A DNA stretch of 40,725 nt from an uncultured Azospirillum sp. (GTDB taxonomy: Bacteria > Pseudomonadota > Alphaproteobacteria > Azospirillales > Azospirillaceae), in assembly GCF_946480385.1 (NCBI RefSeq), contig NZ_CAMLJP010000050.1:1-40725 (forward strand), in the 5' to 3' direction. The notes below the pieces were generated by a model, which was not told the DNA's origin, did not search any database, and saw nothing but the letters and a program-made list of their open reading frames with translations. A program made the translations under genes and the position numbers. Positions 16,769 to 23,599 of the stretch are shown one piece after another; the stretch's first letter is position 1; each line of letters starts with the position of its first letter.

Positions 16769-17527
16769 TCAGCGCGCCAGCCAGCCGCCGTCGACGGGCA
16801 GGATGGTGCCGTGGATGTAGTCCGCGGCTTCCGACGCCAGGAACACCGCCGGGCCGCCGATGTCGGACGGCACGCTCCAGCGGCCGGCCGGGATGCGGCC
16901 GAGGATCTCGGCGCTGCGGCTCTCGTCGGCGCGCAGAGCCGCGGTGTTGTTGGTGGCGACATAGCCCGGCGCGATGGCATTCACGTTGATGCCCTTGCCG
17001 GCCCATTCGCAGGCCAGAAGCTTGGTGATGCCGGCGACGCCGCTCTTGGACGCGGTGTAGGACGGAACGCGGATGCCGCCCTGGAAGGACAGCATGGACG
17101 CGATGTTGATGATCTTGCCCTTGCGGCCTTCATTGATGGCGTAGCGGCCGAAGGCTTGGCAGAGGAAGAACACCGTCTTAATGTTGATGTTCATCACGAG
17201 GTCCCAGTCGGCCTCGCTGAAGTCGACAGCATCGGCGCGGCGGATCAGCCCGGCGTTGTTGACCAGGATGTCCAGCTTGCCGAACGTGCCGACCGTCTCC
17301 TCCACCAGCCCCTGGACCGGGGCGATGGAGGTCAGGTCGGCATGGATGCCGTGGAACTTGCGGCCCGCCGCCTCGACCAGACCCTTGGTCTCGTCCAGCG
17401 ACACCACGTCGACGGCGGCGATGTCGGCGCCGGCCTGGGCCAGCGCCACGGCGATGCCCTGGCCGATGCCGGTGTTGGCGCCGGTGACCAGCGCCACCTT
17501 GCCGGTCAGGTCGAACGAAATGCTCAT
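16769..17527 (-). CDS. kduD: 2-dehydro-3-deoxy-D-gluconate 5-dehydrogenase (KduD)
   Basis: This 252-residue SDR reduces 2,5-diketo-3-deoxygluconate to KDG with NAD(P)H. It has TGANTGIG (15-22), NNAG (90-93), S144, Y157 and K161, and ends in the family-typical PVDGGWLAR. Its position between kduI and kdgF identifies it among SDRs. The product KDG feeds kdgK in the neighbouring operon. It is 44 bases downstream of kduI. Confidence 0.93.
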   Translation of the reverse strand: MSISFDLTGKVALVTGANTGIGQGIAVALAQAGADIAAVDVVSLDETKGLVEAAGRKFHGIHADLTSIAPVQGLVEETVGTFGKLDILVNNAGLIRRADAVDFSEADWDLVMNINIKTVFFLCQAFGRYAINEGRKGKIINIASMLSFQGGIRVPSYTASKSGVAGITKLLACEWAGKGINVNAIAPGYVATNNTAALRADESRSAEILGRIPAGRWSVPSDIGGPAVFLASEAADYIHGTILPVDGGWLAR

Positions 17528-17571
17528 GGTCGGTTTCCGTTCTTATAGGTTCGTTTGCTCTCGGTGGCGCG

Positions 17572-18408
17572 TCAGCGCAGGCGGTCCATGGCGACGAAGT
17601 CCATGTCCGTGAAGTCCTGGTTGTCGCCGCCCATCGCCCAGATGAAGGTGTAGTTGCGGGTGCCGACGCCGGAATGGATCGACCAGGGCGGGGAGATCAC
17701 CGCCTGCTCGTTGGCGACCACGAGGTGGCGGGTCTGCTCCGGCTCGCCCATCAGGTGGATGACGCGGGCGTCATCGGGCAGGTCGAAGTAGAAATAGACC
17801 TCGCAGCGCCGGTCATGGGTGTGGCACGGCATCGTGTTCCACATGTTGTTCGGCTTCAGCACCGTCATGCCCAGAACCAGCTGCGCGGTGCGGACCACGT
17901 CCGGGTGGATCATCTGGTAGATGGTGCGCTCGTTCGACTGGGCCGGGTCGCCGAGATGCACGGCCTTGGCCTGACCGATCGAGATCTTCATCGTCTCGAA
18001 CCGGGCATGGGCGGGGGTGCTGTTCAGGTAGAACTTGGCCGGCTCGCGGCGGTCCAGGCTCTCGAACGTGACGTCCTTGCTGCCCATCGCGACATAGAGC
18101 GCATCGCGCGGCGCCAGTTCATACACGGCACCGTCGACGGTGACGCGGCCGGCGCCGCCGACATTGACCACGCCCAGCTCGCGCCGGTCGAGGAAGTTGG
18201 GCGAGCCGATTTCCTTGGACGATTCCAGCTTCACCGGGCCGGCGACCGGCATGGCGCCGCCGACCACGAAACGGTCGATGTGGCTGTAGGTGAAGACGGT
18301 CTCGTCGGCCTCGAACAGGGTCGGGACCAGGAAATGGTCGCGCAGCGTCTTGGTGTCGAAAGCGCGGACGGCATTGGGGTGGGAGGCGTGCCGGACGGAG
18401 ATTTTCAT
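17572..18408 (-). CDS. kduI: 5-keto-4-deoxyuronate isomerase (KduI)
   Basis: This 278-residue cupin-type isomerase converts 5-keto-4-deoxyuronate to 2,5-diketo-3-deoxygluconate. The Zn ligands fall at H196, H198, E203 and H245 (CHTHDRRCEV, WSIHSG), the same numbers as in E. coli KduI, and the length is identical. It is the first gene of the kduI-kduD-kdgF operon. AAAGGA precedes the ATG, and an operator candidate (18466-18477) lies 58 bases upstream. Confidence 0.96.
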   Translation of the reverse strand: MKISVRHASHPNAVRAFDTKTLRDHFLVPTLFEADETVFTYSHIDRFVVGGAMPVAGPVKLESSKEIGSPNFLDRRELGVVNVGGAGRVTVDGAVYELAPRDALYVAMGSKDVTFESLDRREPAKFYLNSTPAHARFETMKISIGQAKAVHLGDPAQSNERTIYQMIHPDVVRTAQLVLGMTVLKPNNMWNTMPCHTHDRRCEVYFYFDLPDDARVIHLMGEPEQTRHLVVANEQAVISPPWSIHSGVGTRNYTFIWAMGGDNQDFTDMDFVAMDRLR

Positions 18409-18465
18409 GGGGTGGTCCTTTCAAATCTGTGCAGCCGGCTGTCCGGCAGGTCTGGCGCCATCATA

Positions 18466-18477
18466 CTAATATACTAG
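18466..18477. promoter_or_regulatory. Uronate-regulon operator candidate B (kduI)
   Basis: CTAATATACTAG matches CTAATATATTAG at 11 of 12 positions, within a wider near-palindrome TACTAATATACTAGTA (18464-18479). Confidence 0.7.
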
Positions 18478-18599
18478 TAAGCAGGGCAAGGGTTAATGAT
18501 GGAAATCCGGACATTTCATCAAGCGGAGGGTGCGACAAAGTTGCTTTGAGAGGGCGAACCGAGGCGGGGTGGGGGACCCGCGTTGCGCTGGCGGGCGAC

Positions 18600-18611
18600 C
18601 TAATATATTAG
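18600..18611. promoter_or_regulatory. Uronate-regulon operator candidate C (mgsA)
   Basis: CTAATATATTAG is a perfect 12-bp palindrome 30 bases upstream of the mgsA ATG, close enough to overlap its promoter or transcript start. Confidence 0.72.
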
Positions 18612-18640
18612 TGGACGGTCCTCGTCCGGAGTGTCCATTC

Positions 18641-19111
18641 ATGTCCACCGAGCAATCTGGCCGGCAATCTGGCCAGCAGCCCCGCAAGCGCATCGCCCTC
18701 GTCGCCCATGACGCCCGCAAGGCGGACCTCATCGCCTGGATCGGCGCCAACATCGCGGCGCTGGACGGCCACGCCTTCTGGGCGACCGGCACCACCGGCC
18801 AGAAGGTGCGCGACGCCCATCCCGGCCTGGACGTGACCCCGCTGAAAAGCGGTCCGCTGGGCGGCGACCAGCAGATCGGCGCAATGATCGCGGAGGGGCG
18901 GATCGACCTGCTGGTCTTCTTCGTCGACCCAATGACCGCCCAGCCGCACGACGTGGATGTGAAGGCGCTGACCCGGCTGGCGACGCTCTACAACATCCCG
19001 ATGGCCTGCAACGAGGCGACGGCCGACATGATCGTCTCCTCCGCCCATTTCGCCAGCGGCTACGCCCCGCGCGCCGCCAGCTTCACGGCATACGAGACGC
19101 GCAAGGTGTGA
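18641..19111 (+). CDS. mgsA: Methylglyoxal synthase
   Basis: This 156-residue enzyme converts dihydroxyacetone phosphate to methylglyoxal and phosphate, bypassing lower glycolysis when triose phosphate accumulates. Active-site residues are present: H23 and D24 (AHDARK), D76 (GPLGGDQQ), H103 and D106 (PHDVDV), each offset by 4-5 from the E. coli numbering. FWATGTTG forms the phosphate-binding region. The start at 18641 gives a family-normal length and has GGAG 9 bases upstream. It lies between kduI and gntR2 with its own copy of the AT-rich uronate operator, so regulation with uronate genes is likely. Confidence 0.94.
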   Translation: MSTEQSGRQSGQQPRKRIALVAHDARKADLIAWIGANIAALDGHAFWATGTTGQKVRDAHPGLDVTPLKSGPLGGDQQIGAMIAEGRIDLLVFFVDPMTAQPHDVDVKALTRLATLYNIPMACNEATADMIVSSAHFASGYAPRAASFTAYETRKV

Positions 19112-19127
19112 GCGCGTCCCGCCATCG

Positions 19128-19160
19128 TCAGGCGGTGAAATACATCAGGCGGTGAAATAC
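19128..19160 (-). repeat. Tandem duplication across the gntR2 stop codon
   Basis: TCAGGCGGTGAAATAC occurs at 19128-19143 and 19145-19160 (period 17). On the coding strand the last codons of gntR2 (Y-F-T-A-stop) are repeated just after the stop, mirroring the event at the preA stop (4833-4860). Confidence 0.85.
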
Positions 19161-19903
19161 TGCGGATAGGTCTTCTGGACGTCGGCGATGCCCAGCTGCA
19201 GGTCGGTCAGGTGGTGGCGCAGTTCACCCACCGCGCGGTCGGGGTCGCGGTCGGCGACCGCCTCGACGATGGCGCTGTGTTCGCCCAGCGCCTTGTCCAT
19301 CCTGCCGGCCGCCGGCAGGGTCAGGTGGCGGTAGCGGTCGATCTGCCGCTTCACCTGCTGGGTCACCGCCCAGAAGCCGGGATAGCCGGAGATCTCTGCC
19401 AGCAGCGCGTGGAACGCCTCGTCGGCATCGTGGAAGCCGTCGAGATTGCCGGCCTCCTTCATCTCGCGCTGCAGTTCCAGGTTGGCGCGCAGCCGCGCGA
19501 TCTGGCTGCCGGTCGCCTGTTCGGCGGCGTAGCGCACCGTCGCCTCCTCCAGCGCGCGGCGGATGGCGATGGCCTCCGGCAGGGCGCTGATCGGGATACG
19601 GGCGACGAAGGTGCCGGACTGCGGGAACACCTCCACCAGACCTTCGTCGGCAAGCTTCAGCATCGCCTCGCGCACCGGCGTGCGGCTGACGCCGTAGGCC
19701 TCCGCCACCTCCTTCTCGATCACCGGCTCGCCCGGCTTGCGGCGCAGCGAGACGATGTCGTCGCGCAGGTCGCGATAGATGGTGCCCGACACGGTGGCGC
19801 CGCGATGGGCAGGTCTCGCGGTGGCGCTGGCGGGCCGGCGGCGGCGGCGGCGCGCCGGTGCGGCCACGGCCACCAAATTCGAATCGCCCGCATTGGAATC
19901 CAT
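19145..19903 (-). CDS. GntR/FadR-family regulator 2, paralogue of the regulator at 15532
   Basis: This 252-residue regulator has an Arg-rich N-terminal tail (RRRRRRP at about 18-24), a winged helix (AEAYGVSRTPVREAMLKLAD) and an FCD domain with the same Asp/His/His/His pattern as its paralogue. Both end in YFTA. Sequence similarity is high throughout, so the pair arose by duplication and probably reads the same or very similar operators. An operator candidate (19944-19955) lies 41 bases upstream of its ATG, suggesting autoregulation. It is convergent with mgsA and divergent from the exporter operon. Confidence 0.88.
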   Translation of the reverse strand: MDSNAGDSNLVAVAAPARRRRRRPASATARPAHRGATVSGTIYRDLRDDIVSLRRKPGEPVIEKEVAEAYGVSRTPVREAMLKLADEGLVEVFPQSGTFVARIPISALPEAIAIRRALEEATVRYAAEQATGSQIARLRANLELQREMKEAGNLDGFHDADEAFHALLAEISGYPGFWAVTQQVKRQIDRYRHLTLPAAGRMDKALGEHSAIVEAVADRDPDRAVGELRHHLTDLQLGIADVQKTYPQYFTA

Positions 19904-19943
19904 GGTCGTCCCGATCCTGTCCTTCGGCCTGATGCCGCAGTTA

Positions 19944-19955
19944 CTAATATATATC
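19944..19955. promoter_or_regulatory. Uronate-regulon operator candidate D (gntR2)
   Basis: CTAATATATATC keeps the full left half of CTAATATATTAG and matches 9 of 12 positions; flanks TTA...GC resemble site B. It is the weakest of the four and lies between gntR2 and the divergent exporter operon. Confidence 0.5.
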
Positions 19956-20140
19956 GCTGCGCTTCCATGGGCGAAAAGCCTTTTGCCGCCGGAAATTCAT
20001 GGCCGCCCGGTAACAGGTCCTGTGACAGCTTGGGACAGGCGGTTCAGCAGGGTTGCATCGGCCCCGCTGCTTGTTTCACTCTCCACAACCTACCCATTCG
20101 TATACCCACCTTTACACCGCCCATTGCGAGCCCGATCCGC

Positions 20141-21421
20141 ATGACCGCTGCGCCGACCACCCCCTCGCCAGCGGAAAGACTGTTCCGCAAGGCGGCGCTC
20201 GACCGCCTGTCGTCGCCGGAGGAGCTGGACCGGCTGGTCACGCTGACCACGCCGCGGGGCTGGCTGGCTTTGACCGCGCTGCTGGGGCTGCTGGGGCTGG
20301 CGCTGGTGTGGGCGGTGGTGGGGACCATCCCGACGCGGGTGACCGGCTCCGGCCTGCTGGTCAGCAGCGGCGGCCGGGTGTTCGACGCGGTCGCCAGCGC
20401 GTCCGGCGCGCTGGTCGCGCCGCTGGTGAAGCCAGGCGACACGGTCACCGCCGGCCAGTTGCTGGCCCGCGTCGACAAGGCGGAGCTTGAACAGACGCTC
20501 GACCACGCGCGGGCGGTGGTGAGGGAGCGGGAGCAGGATCTGGCGCGCCGCACCACCCAGCTGGAGCGTGAGGCGCAGGCCCGTCGCGCCAATTTCGCCG
20601 CCCGCCGCGCCGCCCTGCGGCAGGTCGTGGCCGCCGCCGAGACGCGCGTGCAGTTCCTCGACACCCTGCTGCGCGGGCAGGAGGACATCGCCAGCCGCGG
20701 CTTCACCACCCGCCAGCGGGTGGAGGACACGCGCCAGGAGCTGGCCGCCGCCCGCCAGAAGGTCAGCGACGCCAAGAGCCAGCTTCTGCAGATCGACACC
20801 GAGGAGCTGGACATGGCCAGCCGGGCCGAGCAGACGCTGACCGAGGGGCGCGACCGCGTCGCCGATGCCCGCCGGCGGGTGGACGAGCTTGCCCTGCAGC
20901 TGGAGCAGGACACGCAGATCCTCAGCCCGACCGACGGGCGCGTCACCGAATGGAAGGTGGCGGAGGGCGCCCGCGTCGCCGCCGGCACCCCGGTGGTCAG
21001 CATCGAAAGCGGATCGCGCGGCCTGCAGCTGGTGCTCTATGTCCCGCCGGAGCATGGCAAGAAGCTGAAGCCCGGCATGGATGTCCGCATCGCGCCGTCG
21101 ACGGTGCGCAAGGAGGAATACGGCACGCTGGTCGGCCGGGTCGCCGAGGTTTCGGACTTCCCCTCCACCCCGCAGGGCATGCAGGCGGTGTTGCAGAACG
21201 ACCGGCTGGTGACGCAGTTCTCCGCCAAGGGACCGCCCTTCGCCGTGCGCGTCGATCTGGTGCCGGAGGCCGGCACGCCGTCCGGCTACCGCTGGTCGTC
21301 CGGTGCCGGTCCGGCGATGACCATCACCAGCGGCACCCTGGCCGAAGGCGAGGTGACGGTGCGCGAACAGCCGCCGATGGCCTTCGTCATCCCGGCCCTG
21401 CGCAAGGCGACCGGCCTGTGA
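20141..21421 (+). CDS. HlyD/NHLM-type membrane fusion protein
   Basis: This 426-residue periplasmic adaptor belongs to an ABC peptide exporter. A cytoplasmic N-terminus of about 40 residues is followed by one membrane helix (about 41-61), a lipoyl-like half-motif near 85-112 (SGALVAPLVKPGDTV), a long charged coiled-coil hairpin (about 115-275) and the second lipoyl/barrel portion (ILSPTDGRVTEW onward). The start at 20141 is the first Met before the helix; its ribosome site is poor. The stop overlaps the next gene by GTGA, indicating tight coupling to the C39 exporter. It belongs to the family found with NHLM-type export systems. No TolC-like outer membrane gene is adjacent. Confidence 0.85.
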   Translation: MTAAPTTPSPAERLFRKAALDRLSSPEELDRLVTLTTPRGWLALTALLGLLGLALVWAVVGTIPTRVTGSGLLVSSGGRVFDAVASASGALVAPLVKPGDTVTAGQLLARVDKAELEQTLDHARAVVREREQDLARRTTQLEREAQARRANFAARRAALRQVVAAAETRVQFLDTLLRGQEDIASRGFTTRQRVEDTRQELAAARQKVSDAKSQLLQIDTEELDMASRAEQTLTEGRDRVADARRRVDELALQLEQDTQILSPTDGRVTEWKVAEGARVAAGTPVVSIESGSRGLQLVLYVPPEHGKKLKPGMDVRIAPSTVRKEEYGTLVGRVAEVSDFPSTPQGMQAVLQNDRLVTQFSAKGPPFAVRVDLVPEAGTPSGYRWSSGAGPAMTITSGTLAEGEVTVREQPPMAFVIPALRKATGL

Positions 21422-23595
21422 GCGCAAAGCCGCCGGTTCGCAAACCGACCCGCGTGCGCACGCCCACCCTGCTGCAGATGGAGGCGGTGGAGTGCGGCGC
21501 CGCCTCGCTCGGCATCGTCCTGGCTTATTTCGGCCGCTGGGTGCCGCTGGAGGAGCTGCGCGTCGCCTGTGGCGTGTCGCGTGACGGCAGCAAGGCCAGC
21601 AACCTGCTGCGCGCGGCGCGGCGCTACGGCCTGACCGCCAAGGGCTTCAAGAAGGAGCCCGACGCGCTGGCCGACATGCCCTGGCCGCTGATCGTCCATT
21701 GGAACTTCAACCATTATCTGGTCTTCGAAGGCTTCAAGGGCGATCACGCCTATCTGAACGATCCGGTCACCGGCCCGCGCCGCGTCACCCGCGCGGAGTT
21801 CTCCGAGGCCTTCACCGGCGTGGCCCTGGCCTTCGAGACGGGGCCGGAGTTCGTCGCCGGCTCGAAGCCGCCGAGCCTTGCCGGCATGCTCGGGCGGCAG
21901 TTGACGCGGTCGCGTGCCGCGGTGGGCTTTGCACTGGCGGCCAGTCTGGCGCTGGTGCTGCCGGGCATCGCCCTGCCGGCCTTCACCAAGGCCTTCGTCG
22001 ACGAGGTTCTGATCGGCGGGCAGCGCAGCTGGCTGGTCCCGCTTCTGCTGGGCATGGGCGCCACGGCGCTGCTGCGGGCGGCGCTGACGGCATTGCAGCA
22101 GTCGGCCCTGCTGAAGCTGGAGACCAAATTCGCCATGGTGATGGCCAGCCGCTATGTCTGGCGGCTGCTGCAACTGCCGGTGCCCTTCTTCGGGCAGCGC
22201 CATCCCGGCGACATCGCCGGCCGCGTCGCCGCGAATGACCGGGTGGCGCGGCTCTTGTCGGGAGAGATGGCGACGGCGGCGATGAGCCTGCTGACGGTGG
22301 TCTTCTTCGGGCTGGTCATGCTGACCTACGACGTGGCGTTGGCGGCGGTGACCATCCTGCTGGTGCTTGGCAACGTGCTGTTCCTGCGCGGCGCCTCGCG
22401 CGGGCGGGAGGATGCCGGGCGGCGCCTGCTGTCGGAACAGGCCAAGCTGGGCGCCGTCACCATCGGCAGCATCCAGGCGATCGAGACGCTGAAGTCGGCC
22501 GGGCTGGAGGGGCAGGCGTTCGAGCGCTGGGCCGGCTATCAGGCGCGGCTGTTGTCGGTGCGCCAGACTCTGGGGGTGCATTCGGCGATGCTGGCGGTGG
22601 CGCCGGCCTTCCTCAACGCGCTGGGCACGGCGGCGATCCTGGGGCTGGGCGCGGTGCGGGTGATGGACGGCGCGCTGACCGTCGGCGCGCTGGTGGCGTT
22701 CCAGAGCCTGGCCGCCAGCTTCTCCGAGCCGGTCGCCAGGCTGGTCGGCATGGGTGGGACGCTGCAGCGGGTGAAGGCCGACCTGCAGCGGCTGAACGAC
22801 ACGCTGGACCATGCGCCCGACCCGCAGTCCGGCCTTGCCGCCGAGGGGGCGGAGGTTGCAGACGGGCCGGCGCGGCTGAGCGGGGCGGTGGAACTGGTGG
22901 ATGTGTCCTTCGGCTTCAGCGTGCTCGACCCGCCGCTGATCGAGGGACTGTCGCTGGCGCTGGCGCCGGGGATGCGGGTGGCGCTGGTCGGCGGATCGGG
23001 CAGCGGGAAATCCACCGTCGGCCGGCTGATCTGCGGCCTTGTCCAGCCCTGGTCGGGGCAAATCCTGTTCGACGGACGGGCGCCGGCGGAGATCCCGGTG
23101 GGGCTGCGCGCCGCCTCCATCGCCTATGTCGACCAGGACGTCTTCCTGTTCGACGGGTCGGTGCGTGACAACCTGACCCTGTGGGACCGCACGGTGCCGG
23201 AAGCGGCGCTGACCCGCGCGCTGGAGGATGCTGCCATCCTGGGCGAGGTCGCCGGGCGCCAGGGCCAGCTCGACGCGCCGGTCGCCGAGGGGGGCGTGAA
23301 TTTCAGCGGCGGCCAGCGCCAGCGGCTGGAGATCGCCCGCGCGCTGACCGGCAACCCGTCGATCCTGGTGCTGGACGAGGCGACGGCGGCGCTGGACGTC
23401 GCGACCGAAAAACTGATCGACGACAATTTGCGGCGGCGCGGCTGCACCTGCATCATCATCGCCCACCGGCTGAGCACGATCCGCGATTGCGACGAGATCA
23501 TCGTGCTGAACCAGGGCCGGGTGGTGGAGCGCGGCAGCCACGAGGATCTTCTGGCGCGCGGCGGCGAGTATGCCTCGCTGATCGCGGCGGGGTGA
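21418..23595 (+). CDS. NHLM/PCAT-type peptidase-containing ABC exporter
   Basis: This 725-residue exporter processes and exports a leader peptide-bearing substrate. The N-terminal C39 peptidase domain (about 15-140) is intact: Q20 and C26 (QMEAVECGAAS), H99 (NHYLVFEG) and D115 (LNDP). A six-helix membrane domain (about 155-440) and an ATPase domain follow, with Walker A GGSGSGKST (525-533), FSGGQRQR signature, Walker B ILVLDEAT and the switch His in AHRLST. The start is a GTG inside the upstream stop (GTGA overlap). C39 domains cut after a double-glycine motif in the substrate leader, so a Gly-Gly precursor is expected somewhere in the genome. Confidence 0.9.
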   Translation: MSAKPPVRKPTRVRTPTLLQMEAVECGAASLGIVLAYFGRWVPLEELRVACGVSRDGSKASNLLRAARRYGLTAKGFKKEPDALADMPWPLIVHWNFNHYLVFEGFKGDHAYLNDPVTGPRRVTRAEFSEAFTGVALAFETGPEFVAGSKPPSLAGMLGRQLTRSRAAVGFALAASLALVLPGIALPAFTKAFVDEVLIGGQRSWLVPLLLGMGATALLRAALTALQQSALLKLETKFAMVMASRYVWRLLQLPVPFFGQRHPGDIAGRVAANDRVARLLSGEMATAAMSLLTVVFFGLVMLTYDVALAAVTILLVLGNVLFLRGASRGREDAGRRLLSEQAKLGAVTIGSIQAIETLKSAGLEGQAFERWAGYQARLLSVRQTLGVHSAMLAVAPAFLNALGTAAILGLGAVRVMDGALTVGALVAFQSLAASFSEPVARLVGMGGTLQRVKADLQRLNDTLDHAPDPQSGLAAEGAEVADGPARLSGAVELVDVSFGFSVLDPPLIEGLSLALAPGMRVALVGGSGSGKSTVGRLICGLVQPWSGQILFDGRAPAEIPVGLRAASIAYVDQDVFLFDGSVRDNLTLWDRTVPEAALTRALEDAAILGEVAGRQGQLDAPVAEGGVNFSGGQRQRLEIARALTGNPSILVLDEATAALDVATEKLIDDNLRRRGCTCIIIAHRLSTIRDCDEIIVLNQGRVVERGSHEDLLARGGEYASLIAAG

Positions 23596-23599
23596 GGCG

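Noticed and set aside
19211..20140. N-terminal extension of the membrane fusion protein over gntR2
   Set aside because: The extension is antisense to gntR2 and the exporter protein has a normal start before its membrane helix at 20141.
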